Shown here: positions 1-5,029 of the stretch, one piece after another
How positions within the stretch are numbered: the first letter of the stretch is position 1
Layout of the letters: every line of letters begins with the position of its first letter
Notes under the pieces: generated by a model
The model's database searches: none
The model's input: the letters and a program-made list of their open reading frames with translations, nothing else
What the model was told of the DNA's origin: nothing
Program-made: the position numbers and the translations under genes
DNA from: an uncultured Eubacteriales bacterium
GTDB taxonomy: Bacteria > Bacillota > Clostridia > UBA1381
DNA: 5,029 bases
Assembly (NCBI GenBank): GCA_900556575.1
Contig: USPO01000145.1
Coordinates: 1-5,029 of the forward strand
Direction: 5' to 3'

Positions 1-73
1 CAGCACCGAACATCTGTCTAAATGCAAGACGGCCGATACGACCGAAACCGTTAATAGCAACTTTTACTGCCAT
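1..73 (-). CDS. gap: Glyceraldehyde-3-phosphate dehydrogenase, N-terminal fragment (cut by window edge)
   Basis: The minus strand from position 73 reads MAVKVAINGFGRIGRLAFRQ followed by MFGA, which is the unmistakable N terminus of the glycolytic enzyme that oxidises glyceraldehyde-3-phosphate to 1,3-bisphosphoglycerate with NAD and phosphate in the cytoplasm. Residues 8-15 (NGFGRIGR) form the glycine-rich dinucleotide-binding loop of the Rossmann fold. Only 24 codons are visible; the catalytic cysteine and the rest lie outside the window, so the coenzyme preference and isozyme type cannot be judged. The ATG at 73-71 is supported by a perfect AGGAGGT ribosome binding site at 87-81, seven bases upstream. 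It is transcribed divergently from the AraC-type regulator gene. Its leader contains two palindromes, listed separately. Confidence 0.95.
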   Translation of the reverse strand, partial: MAVKVAINGFGRIGRLAFRQMFGA

Positions 74-88
74 TGGAATTACCTCCTA

Positions 89-110
89 AAAAAAATTAAT
101 TAATTTTTTT
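89..110. repeat. Perfect 22-bp A/T palindrome beside the gap ribosome binding site
   Basis: Seven A, then TTAATTAA, then seven T form an exact palindrome that begins two bases upstream of the gap ribosome binding site (81-87). In the gap mRNA it could fold into a weak all-A/U hairpin next to the Shine-Dalgarno, or act as a U-rich/A-rich single-stranded ribosome standby region. Its composition makes chance more likely than for a mixed-base palindrome, and no role is shown. Confidence 0.5.
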
Positions 111-113
111 CGA

Positions 114-130
114 TACTGCCCTATGCAGTA
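114..130 (-). promoter_or_regulatory. Inverted repeat at the 5' end of the predicted gap transcript
   Basis: TACTGC and GCAGTA form a perfect 6-bp inverted repeat around a five-base centre (120-124). It lies just inside the predicted transcript start of gap (about position 136 on the minus strand). No U-tract follows it in the gap direction, so it is not a terminator. A 5'-end hairpin that stabilises the mRNA, or an operator just downstream of the promoter, would both fit; central glycolytic gap genes in Firmicutes are often controlled by a repressor such as CggR, but no such gene is visible here. Confidence 0.45.
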
Positions 131-142
131 CCTTTCATATAT

Positions 143-171
143 ATTTTACATCAAAATCGGAAAATATACAA
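143..171 (-). promoter_or_regulatory. Candidate sigma-A promoter for gap
   Basis: On the minus strand TTGTAT (171-166) is followed after exactly 17 bases by TAAAAT (148-143). The -10 box matches five of six consensus bases, the -35 box three of six with the important TTG present. The implied start is near 136, giving a leader of about 60 nt. A second exact TATAAT on the minus strand (206-201) has no good -35 box at normal spacing and is the less likely choice. The region is AT-rich, so such matches are not rare. Confidence 0.45.
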
Positions 172-413
172 GAGTATTTATAAAAAACTTGTACTTTTCC
201 ATTATATGCACAAAAATTTTGAGATTTTTTTAACAAATTTATTGCTTTATGTAATATTTTAATTTACTTATAGTTATTCTTTTCATATTTTTTTATTAAA
301 AGCTTATTTTTTTACAGCAAACTATGCATAGCAATTTATACACTTTTATAGTATAATATTTTCATAAACCCATAAAAACGAAGATATTTTACAAGACTTT
401 AAAGCCTTATTGA
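172..413. other. AT-rich intergenic stretch without recognisable gene
   Basis: This is the middle of the divergent gap/araC-type intergenic region. It is strongly A+T-rich, with no convincing ORF, tRNA or strong hairpin. The only items noted are a 10-bp palindrome CTATGCATAG at 322-331 and a TATAAT at 352-357 whose 17-base-spaced -35 (TAGCAA, 329-334) is weak and overlaps that palindrome. It may hold a further upstream promoter or binding sites for the AraC-type regulator, but none can be asserted. Confidence 0.5.
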
Positions 414-441
414 TGTACAATATTTATTGAATAAATATAAT
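414..441 (+). promoter_or_regulatory. Candidate promoter for the AraC-type regulator/transporter unit
   Basis: TGTACA (414-419) and an exact TATAAT (436-441) are separated by 16 bases, implying transcription start near 448 and a leader of about 54 nt before the ATG at 502. The -35 matches four of six positions but lacks the TTG, consistent with a promoter needing an activator. A short inverted repeat GAATA/TATTC (429-433 and 441-445) brackets the -10 box, but in such AT-rich DNA this may be chance. Confidence 0.4.
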
Positions 442-501
442 ATTCGCACCATATTACAGCATAAATTGTATTTAAAATTGAATTGACAAAAGGAGGAAAT
501 T

Positions 502-1335
502 ATGAGCAGGACTATAATATACGATAAAGAGCTGAAGCTTGAAGCATATCGGTTAAACGGCATTATCCCGTCTTTTCCAAATCACTTTCATGAAAACTAT
601 GTTATCGGATATGTCAAGCATGGCAAACGTGTACTTTTATGTAAAAACAAAGAGTATACAATTAATGATGGATTTATAGTGATTTTTAACCCCGGAGATA
701 ACCATTCCTGTGTTCAAACGGAGAAAAATACCTTAGAATACTGCGGACTCAATATAAGTAAAAACATTATGCTTAGTCTGACAGAAAAACTAACCGGACG
801 GCATGAGATGCCCTGCTTCTCTCAAAATGTAATTTATGATAAAAAGCTTTTTCATCATTTACATACCATTCATAAAACAATAATGGACAAAACACCGGAC
901 ACAAAAAAAGAGGAAAATCTGCTGCTTTTCGTTTCTTCTCTAATTCAAAAATACGGTTTATCATGTAATACTACAGATTCGGAATATAGATGCGAAATAG
1001 AACGGGTATGTAATTTTATGAAAAAGCATTACACAGAACATATATCCTTAGAACAGCTATGCAGAAATGCCGGTCTCAGCAAATCATCACTTCTTCGGAT
1101 ATTTACAAAAGCAAAAGGTGTTACACCATACCGATATTTGGAAAATATTCGTATCAATAAAGCAAAAAAACTATTGACAAATGGTGTTTTTCCTATTGAT
1201 GTCTCTATGCAAACAGGCTTTTCTGACCAAAGCCATTTCACAAATTATTTTACCAAATTTGTAGGACTTCCTCCGGGTGTGTATCGCAGCATTTTTCTTA
1301 ATTCAGATAAGGACGGTGAAAATCATGAAAAATAA
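502..1335 (+). CDS. AraC-family transcriptional regulator with N-terminal cupin sensor domain
   Basis: A 277-residue protein with the usual two-part layout of AraC-type regulators. The N-terminal part (about 10-95) has the small-molecule-binding cupin pattern: an HFHENYVIGYVKHG stretch near residues 28-41 and an IFNPGDNHS motif near 61-69, as in the AraC_binding family. The C-terminal part (about 164-265) carries two helix-turn-helix motifs, the first at about 182-203 (LEQLCRNAGLSKSSLLRIF) and the second at about 232-253, inside the family signature running through GFSDQSHFTNYF to GLPPGVYR. The ATG at 502 follows AGGAGG (491-496) at five bases. The overlap of its 3' end with the transporter gene strongly suggests that it controls that gene, probably as a ligand-responsive activator. 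The ligand is unknown; length and motifs are complete, with no sign of damage. Confidence 0.93.
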   Translation: MSRTIIYDKELKLEAYRLNGIIPSFPNHFHENYVIGYVKHGKRVLLCKNKEYTINDGFIVIFNPGDNHSCVQTEKNTLEYCGLNISKNIMLSLTEKLTGRHEMPCFSQNVIYDKKLFHHLHTIHKTIMDKTPDTKKEENLLLFVSSLIQKYGLSCNTTDSEYRCEIERVCNFMKKHYTEHISLEQLCRNAGLSKSSLLRIFTKAKGVTPYRYLENIRINKAKKLLTNGVFPIDVSMQTGFSDQSHFTNYFTKFVGLPPGVYRSIFLNSDKDGENHEK

Positions 1336-2206
1336 AAACATAATCGGGCATTTGTCCGCTTTGCTTACAATTTTAATATGGGGTACAACCTTCATATCAA
1401 CCAAAATCTTATTGACCGATTTTAAGCCTGTTGAAATTTTATTTCTGCGCTTTGTTTTAGGTTTTTTTGCATTATTGGTGATTGCCCCAAAACACATGAA
1501 ATGCACTGATATTAAACAGGAATTAACTTTTATGTTAGCCGGACTATGCGGTATTTGCTTGTATTACTTATTGGAAAACATTTCACTAACATACACAATG
1601 GCATCAAATGTCGGAGTTATTATATCCACTGCTCCGTTTTTTACCGGATTGCTGACAAAGCTGTTTTTCAAAAAGGATAATGAACTTAACAAAAATTTTT
1701 TCATAGGATTTGCTATTGCTATGGCAGGTGTTATTCTTTTAAGCTTTAACGGAGCAAAATTAAAATTAAATCCAATCGGCGATATTTTGGCAATATGTGC
1801 TGCATTTGTATGGGCTTGCTATTCAATATTAACAAAAAAAATCAGTGAACTTGGATTTCCGGTCATTCTTGCTACACGCAGAACATTCTTTTACGGAATT
1901 ATTTTTATGATACCGGCTATGTTTCTATTTAATTTTGATGTTAATGTGTCAAAAATTATAGCCCCGCCAAATTTGATACATATGCTTTATCTTGGTTTGG
2001 GAGCATCGGCTCTTTGTTTTGTTACATGGAACATTGCCGTAAAATCACTGGGAGCTGTCAAAACAAGCATTTACATTTATATCGTACCTGTTGTAACGGT
2101 TATAACCTCTGCTATCATGCTGAAAGAACCAATCAGCATAATTTCTGTCATTGGTACTTTATTAGCAATGACAGGGTTATTTGCATCAGAATATAAAAAA
2201 AATTAG
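1325..2206 (+). CDS. EamA/DMT-superfamily transporter, ten transmembrane helices
   Basis: A 293-residue integral membrane protein of the drug/metabolite transporter superfamily, built from two EamA repeats. Ten hydrophobic helices can be read at about 8-28, 37-55, 66-84, 92-115, 124-141, 152-170, 180-203, 217-237, 247-266 and 271-288. Family hallmarks are IWGTTFISTK in helix 1, LRF in helix 2, and in the second half the block from NIAVKSLGAVKTS to the LKEPIS at 266-271. Members usually export amino acids, metabolites or drugs; the substrate cannot be read from sequence. The start chosen is the ATG at 1325, giving MKNKNIIGHL; an in-frame GTG at 1277 would add 16 residues but has no ribosome binding site and lies deep in the regulator gene. 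Only a modest AAGGACGG (1309-1316) precedes the ATG, and the genes overlap by 11 bases, which suggests translational coupling to the AraC-type regulator. Confidence 0.93.
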   Translation: MKNKNIIGHLSALLTILIWGTTFISTKILLTDFKPVEILFLRFVLGFFALLVIAPKHMKCTDIKQELTFMLAGLCGICLYYLLENISLTYTMASNVGVIISTAPFFTGLLTKLFFKKDNELNKNFFIGFAIAMAGVILLSFNGAKLKLNPIGDILAICAAFVWACYSILTKKISELGFPVILATRRTFFYGIIFMIPAMFLFNFDVNVSKIIAPPNLIHMLYLGLGASALCFVTWNIAVKSLGAVKTSIYIYIVPVVTVITSAIMLKEPISIISVIGTLLAMTGLFASEYKKN

Positions 2207-2230
2207 TTAATAAAAACATATAACGTTTTA

Positions 2231-2264
2231 GGAGGACAGCGAGTTAATTATACCGCTGTCCCCT
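2231..2264. terminator. Hairpin between convergent transporter genes, possible bidirectional terminator
   Basis: GGACAGCG (2234-2241) and CGCTGTCC (2254-2261) form a perfect 8-bp stem around a 12-base loop, extendable outward by a G-C and a G-U pair past one mismatch. It is the only GC-rich stem between the ends of the DMT and MATE genes, so a role in ending transcription from both sides is likely. It is not a textbook terminator: the nearest T-run in the plus direction (2284-2290) starts 22 bases after the stem, and in the minus direction the first T-run is also about 17 bases away. Confidence 0.5.
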
Positions 2265-2272
2265 GTACTTAA

Positions 2273-3622
2273 TTACTTCCCTATTTTTTTATAAAATCTA
2301 AAAAACATAAAGGATGTGGTGCAAACCGCTATTGTATCTGCAATCGGTTCCGCTAAAAATACTCCCATTGTCGGATTTCCCACGAAATGAGGCAATATAA
2401 AGATTAACGGAATTAACAAAATTATTTTTCTCCATATTGTAAGAAAAATTGCACACGGGGCATTATCTAAAGCAACAAAGCTGTATTGGCACGCTACCTG
2501 TATTCCATAAATCAAAAGCATAGCAAGATATATTCTGATTGACCATTCACTATATTGTATAAGTTCAGCATTATCCGTAAATACCGATGCTGCCGCCTTA
2601 GGATATACCATGCATACAAGCCAAATTAAAAATGAACCTATTACGCAAGCCGCCGTCAAGCAACGAAATGTCTTTTTTACCCTTACTATGTTTCCCGCTC
2701 CCAAGTTATAGCTTAATATCGGCTGTGCTCCCTGCACCATGCCCGGAAGCAGCAGCATAACAAACTGCATTATGCTGTTTAATATACTCATTGAAGCTAC
2801 CGCTATATCACCGCCGTATCTTTGAAGAGATGTATTAAAGCTTATTGCTACCATATTTTCTGTAAGCTGCATTAATGCCGGAGACAGCCCCAGCATAATA
2901 CACGGCATCAATATTAATGCATTAAATCTTATTTTACTTATTCTTAGCTTTATTTCAGCTCTTTCGGAACACAAAAATCTTATTACCAAAACCGATGTGA
3001 CCGCTTGCGATATAACCGTTGCAAGTGCGGCACCCTTTACCCCCATATTCAATTTGTATATTAATATGGGGTCCAATACAACATTTACAGCCGCTCCCGC
3101 CGCCACATTAAACATACTTATCTTTGTAAATCCCTGTGCCGTTATAAATGAATTCAAGCCTAATGTAAGCTGTACAAAAATCGTTCCCATACAGTAATAC
3201 CTCATATAGTCTGCCGCATATACTATTGTCAATTCGCTTGCACCAAACATCTCCAAAATATTTTTCCCAAACAGCCACATAGCGACTGTCAGCAGCAGCG
3301 AAATCACAATCATCATAAATAGACATGAACCCATTATATCCTCTGCCTCTTCCTTGTTTCCTTTTCCAAGCGCTATGGATGCCTTCGGAGCTCCTCCCAT
3401 ACTAACAAGTGAAGCAAACGCAGAAATAGCCAAGATAATCGGTGTGGTTACTCCAACTCCTGCCAATGCAATTGCGCCTGTTTCCTGCATATGACCTATA
3501 AACATTCTGTCAACCATATTATACAGTATATTTATAAGCTGACCAAGAACCGCCGGAACAGCCATCTTGGAAAATAATCGTCCTATCGGCATTTTTGCAA
3601 GCATTTTTGTCGAATTTTCCAT
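2273..3622 (-). CDS. MATE-family multidrug efflux protein, MepA-like
   Basis: A complete 449-residue membrane protein with two six-helix halves, the usual size for the multidrug and toxic compound extrusion family, which expels drugs or metabolites using a Na+ or H+ gradient. The first half shows the family opening (MAVPAVLGQLINILYNMVDR at 20-39, with Asp38 and FIGH after it), a GGAPKASIALGKGN stretch at 76-89 and NVVLDPILIY at 180-189. The second half shows the duplicated QGAQPILSYNLGAGN at 297-311 and AEPIADTIA at 424-432. The GAPKASIALGKGN pattern resembles the MepA-like branch rather than NorM or DinF. The ATG at 3622-3620 follows an AGGGAG-type site at 3638-3633. The gene stands alone, convergent with the DMT gene and divergent from ppa. 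A strong promoter with an operator-like repeat lies about 180 bases upstream. Substrate unknown. Confidence 0.95.
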   Translation of the reverse strand: MENSTKMLAKMPIGRLFSKMAVPAVLGQLINILYNMVDRMFIGHMQETGAIALAGVGVTTPIILAISAFASLVSMGGAPKASIALGKGNKEEAEDIMGSCLFMMIVISLLLTVAMWLFGKNILEMFGASELTIVYAADYMRYYCMGTIFVQLTLGLNSFITAQGFTKISMFNVAAGAAVNVVLDPILIYKLNMGVKGAALATVISQAVTSVLVIRFLCSERAEIKLRISKIRFNALILMPCIMLGLSPALMQLTENMVAISFNTSLQRYGGDIAVASMSILNSIMQFVMLLLPGMVQGAQPILSYNLGAGNIVRVKKTFRCLTAACVIGSFLIWLVCMVYPKAAASVFTDNAELIQYSEWSIRIYLAMLLIYGIQVACQYSFVALDNAPCAIFLTIWRKIILLIPLIFILPHFVGNPTMGVFLAEPIADTIAVCTTSFMFFRFYKKIGK

Positions 3623-3768
3623 TTTATATCTTCTCCCTTACAAGGTATATTTAACCTCTGTTCAATTTTTCTCAATTTGTAATTGCAAAATAACCCAAGC
3701 ATATGCTGCAAGCAAATCATGAGTATTACTTCAATAAAAACCAAAATAAGCAAATACAAACAATCAAT
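3623..3768 (-). other. Long AT-rich leader region of the MATE gene
   Basis: This stretch lies between the operator-like repeat and the MATE start and holds no supported gene. Visible elements are a 10-bp palindrome AGCATATGCT (3698-3707) and a nearly symmetric TTTGTAATTGCAAA (3676-3689). An open frame on the minus strand crosses it (3771-3583, 62 codons, hydrophobic start) and runs into the MATE gene in another frame, but has no ribosome binding site. No known riboswitch pattern was recognised. Confidence 0.4.
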
Positions 3769-3799
3769 CATTAATCATATTATTCATATATGATTAATG
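3769..3799. promoter_or_regulatory. Perfect 12-bp inverted repeat, probable operator or 5' hairpin of the MATE gene
   Basis: CATTAATCATAT (3769-3780) and ATATGATTAATG (3788-3799) are exact inverse complements separated by seven bases. The repeat begins about 11 bases past the -10 box of the predicted MATE promoter, so it would occupy roughly +4 to +35 of the transcript. That position and symmetry suit the binding site of a dimeric repressor (for example TetR- or MarR-type, which commonly control MATE pumps), or a stem-loop at the mRNA 5' end. No regulator gene lies next to it. Confidence 0.6.
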
Positions 3800-3809
3800 C
3801 ACACCATGT

Positions 3810-3838
3810 ATTATATAATATTCATTCTGCAATTTCAA
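3810..3838 (-). promoter_or_regulatory. Near-consensus sigma-A promoter for the MATE gene
   Basis: On the minus strand TTGAAA (3838-3833) and an exact TATAAT (3815-3810) are separated by 17 bases: 11 of 12 consensus bases at ideal spacing, the best promoter in the window. The start would be near 3803, leaving an untranslated leader of about 180 nt before the MATE ATG at 3622. A promoter this strong in front of an efflux gene is normally held by a repressor, which agrees with the inverted repeat just downstream. Confidence 0.7.
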
Positions 3839-3913
3839 GTAACTATGAAATTTATTAGCGGCTAAATAAATCAATATTGTAAAAATAAATCATAAAATAT
3901 ATGTATCTTTCTA

Positions 3914-3942
3914 TTGATTTTTTTCTCAAGATATGATAAAAT
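3914..3942 (+). promoter_or_regulatory. Candidate sigma-A promoter for ppa
   Basis: TTGATT (3914-3919) and TAAAAT (3937-3942) are separated by 17 bases, and the -10 box is preceded by TGA, giving the extended TGN form. The start would fall near 3949, about 68 nt upstream of the ppa ATG. It is back to back with the MATE promoter; the two -35 boxes are about 75 bases apart, so both could be used at once. Confidence 0.6.
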
Positions 3943-3965
3943 AATTTTACACAAAAAATTAACAA

Positions 3966-3986
3966 CCTCGTCCCATAAGGGCGAAG
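3966..3986 (+). promoter_or_regulatory. Small hairpin in the ppa leader
   Basis: CCC (3972-3974) pairs with GGG (3979-3981) across an ATAA loop, and with one bulged T the stem continues through G-C, C-G and T-A pairs. It is the only GC-containing structure in the leader. The CCTC at 3966-3969 and TCCC at 3971-3974 could alternatively pair with the GGAGGGA of the ppa ribosome binding site (4004-4010), so a modest translational effect is conceivable. It is too short to assign to any RNA family. Confidence 0.3.
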
Positions 3987-4016
3987 ATTTCATTCATTAA
4001 GAAGGAGGGAAATGTT

Positions 4017-4547
4017 ATGTCTAATATATGGCATGATATAAGTCCAAAACGTATTTCACCGAATAAGTTCTTTGCGGTTATAGAAATTCCGAGAGGCTGC
4101 AAAAACAAGTATGAAATGGATAAGGAAACAGGTCTTTTAAAGCTTGACCGTGTTCTTTACACCTCTACACACTATCCGGCTAACTACGGCTTTATTCCCC
4201 GTACATACGCAGACGACGGCGACCCGCTCGACGTTCTTGTTCTATGTCAGGAAGAAATTGTACCTATGACTCTTGTTGAATGCAGACCAATAGGTGTTAT
4301 GAAAATGATTGATGATGACAGCCTTGATGAGAAAATTATCGCTGTTCCGATGAACGATCCTACCTATGCCGGATTTACCGATATTTCTCAGCTTCCTTCA
4401 CATACATTTGAAGAAATCAAGCACTTCTTCCGTGTATACAAGTCACTTGAGGGAAAGGAAACCGTTGTAAACGAGGTTCTCGGTCCCGATGATGCACGCG
4501 AAGTTATAACAAAATGTATCGCCGCATATAAGGACAACTTTTGTTAA
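4017..4547 (+). CDS. ppa: Inorganic pyrophosphatase, family I (soluble)
   Basis: A complete 176-residue cytoplasmic enzyme that hydrolyses pyrophosphate to two phosphates, pulling forward biosynthetic reactions such as nucleotide polymerisation and aminoacyl-tRNA formation. The family signature DDGDPLDVL is at 66-74. The active-site set known from the E. coli enzyme can be matched almost throughout at a +2 offset: Lys31, Glu33, Arg45, Tyr57, Asp67, Asp72, Asp99, Asp104 and Lys106, plus Tyr141/Lys142 near the end. All metal-binding aspartates are present, so it should be active with Mg2+. The length agrees with bacterial family I enzymes (about 175 residues). The ATG at 4017 follows AAGGAGGG (about 4003-4009) at good spacing. 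It is followed after 78 bases by the radical SAM gene on the same strand. Its codons are richer in G/C at third positions than those of the transporter genes, as expected for a highly expressed gene. Confidence 0.97.
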   Translation: MSNIWHDISPKRISPNKFFAVIEIPRGCKNKYEMDKETGLLKLDRVLYTSTHYPANYGFIPRTYADDGDPLDVLVLCQEEIVPMTLVECRPIGVMKMIDDDSLDEKIIAVPMNDPTYAGFTDISQLPSHTFEEIKHFFRVYKSLEGKETVVNEVLGPDDAREVITKCIAAYKDNFC

Positions 4548-4574
4548 TAAGCTTCTTGCAGACTAAATTTAAGT

Positions 4575-4600
4575 ATGCCGGCATATTATCATTCCGGCAT
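4575..4600 (+). terminator. Hairpin between ppa and the radical SAM gene, weak or partial terminator
   Basis: ATGCCGG (4575-4581) and CCGGCAT (4594-4600) form a perfect 7-bp stem with a 12-base loop. The left arm is itself part of the palindrome ATGCCGGCAT (4575-4584). Only a short TTTT (4610-4613) follows, ten bases later and directly against the next ribosome binding site (GGAGGG, 4614-4619). It is therefore more likely a processing or partial read-through element within an operon than a full terminator. Confidence 0.45.
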
Positions 4601-4625
4601 CTGTTAACATTTTGGAGGGATAATT

Positions 4626-5029
4626 TTGGTAATACTTTATGAAGTTCATAAGGGTCTATATGTAAACATGACAAATAAGTGTCCATGCAGCTGTACATTC
4701 TGCCTGCGTCAAACACGCAATGAAATGGAGGGTTCCGGCTCACTGTGGCTTGAACGAGAACCGACTGTTGAAGAGGTTAAAGCAGAATTTTCAAAGTTTG
4801 ATATGGATAAATACGAAGAAGTTGTATTCTGTGGCTTTGGCGAACCAACAGAAAGACTTTATGACTTGCTTGAAGTTGCTGCTTTTGTTAAAGAAAAATA
4901 CGGCAAAAAAACACGAATTAATACAAACGGTCTTGCCGACCTTATCTACGGCAAGGATACGACTCCGCTTCTTGAGGGAAAAATCGATACCGTTTCAATC
5001 AGCCTCAATACACCCAACAAGCAGCGTTA
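4626..5029 (+). CDS. Radical SAM protein, TatD-associated type, N-terminal part (cut by window edge)
   Basis: An open frame of 134 codons runs off the right edge. It begins (L/M)VILYEVHKGLYVNMTNKCP and carries the radical SAM iron-sulfur motif CX3CX2C at Cys19, Cys23 and Cys26, with an additional Cys21, followed by LRQTR. A GFGEPTER stretch (70-77) is the SAM-binding GGE-like motif, and INTNG (98-102) and SISLNTP (124-130) are the expected later strands of the barrel. This pattern matches my recollection of the small radical SAM family named for its association with TatD nuclease genes in Clostridia (TIGR04038-like); the reaction is not known to me. The start is TTG at 4626, seven bases after GGAGG (4614-4618); no in-frame ATG occurs until codon 15, which would leave out the conserved opening. 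It probably shares a transcript with ppa. A tatD-type gene may lie beyond the edge, but is not seen. Confidence 0.85.
   Translation, partial: MVILYEVHKGLYVNMTNKCPCSCTFCLRQTRNEMEGSGSLWLEREPTVEEVKAEFSKFDMDKYEEVVFCGFGEPTERLYDLLEVAAFVKEKYGKKTRINTNGLADLIYGKDTTPLLEGKIDTVSISLNTPNKQR

Noticed and set aside
322..331. Palindrome CTATGCATAG sharing the 7-mer CTATGCA with the gap leader (121-127), considered as a shared operator
   Set aside because: The shared stretch is short, the symmetry centres differ, and two matches in AT-rich intergenic DNA are not enough to claim a common binding site.
773..1241. Minus-strand open frames inside the AraC-type regulator gene
   Set aside because: They are opposite-strand shadows of a conserved coding sequence and have no ribosome binding sites or recognisable domains.
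1277..1324. Upstream in-frame GTG start for the DMT transporter
   Set aside because: It would place 58 bases of overlap inside the AraC-type gene, lacks a Shine-Dalgarno, and adds residues not typical of the family; the ATG at 1325 gives the usual short lysine-rich N terminus.
3583..3771. Minus-strand open frame of 62 codons upstream of and overlapping the MATE gene, considered as a separate small membrane protein
   Set aside because: No ribosome binding site precedes its ATG, which lies in an A/T-rich inverted repeat, and its C-terminal part is the out-of-frame start of the MATE gene. Kept only as a leader-peptide possibility.
3949..4016. Riboswitch or T-box in the ppa leader
   Set aside because: The leader is only about 68 nt with one tiny bulged hairpin; no T-box sequence or known aptamer core is visible and no terminator follows.
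4504..4743. Minus-strand open frame of 79 codons across the ppa end and radical SAM start
   Set aside because: It is antisense to two clearly conserved proteins and to the intergenic hairpin, and its translation resembles no family I recognise.
1..5029. CRISPR array, tRNA/rRNA genes, insertion sequences, toxin-antitoxin or phage genes
   Set aside because: No spaced direct repeats, cloverleaf-like segments, transposase motifs or terminal inverted repeats were seen on either strand.

Overview
This AT-rich window with strong AGGAGG-type ribosome binding sites looks like a low-GC Gram-positive chromosome, most likely a Clostridia-class gut or anaerobic Firmicute. That placement is an inference from three things: base composition, the Shine-Dalgarno strength, and a radical SAM gene of a type typical of anaerobic Clostridia. 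No rRNA or other taxonomic marker is present.

Layout, left to right. (1) Positions 1-73, minus strand: the first 24 codons of glyceraldehyde-3-phosphate dehydrogenase (gap), with its ribosome binding site, a palindromic leader and a candidate promoter extending to about 171. (2) Positions 172-501: AT-rich intergenic DNA holding a candidate plus-strand promoter. (3) Positions 502-2206, plus strand: a two-gene unit of an AraC-type regulator and a ten-helix EamA/DMT transporter whose start overlaps the regulator's end by 11 bases. (4) Positions 2231-2264: a hairpin between convergent genes. (5) Positions 2273-3622, minus strand: a complete MATE-family multidrug exporter of the MepA-like kind. 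(6) Positions 3623-4016: a divergent control region with a near-consensus minus-strand promoter for the MATE gene, a perfect 12-bp inverted repeat just downstream of it, a long (about 180 nt) MATE leader, and a plus-strand promoter for the next gene. (7) Positions 4017-4547: family I inorganic pyrophosphatase (ppa). (8) Positions 4626-5029 (runs off the end): a radical SAM protein resembling the TatD-associated family, with a TTG start.

How the parts fit together: housekeeping genes (gap, ppa) flank a regulated membrane-transport segment (AraC regulator plus DMT transporter, then MATE exporter). The AraC protein probably controls the DMT transporter. The MATE gene has no regulator gene beside it, but its promoter region carries an operator-like repeat, so a regulator encoded elsewhere is likely. 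Nothing here amounts to a clearly new biological system. The best leads are the inverted repeat at the MATE promoter, the palindromic gap leader, and the uncharacterised radical SAM gene following ppa.
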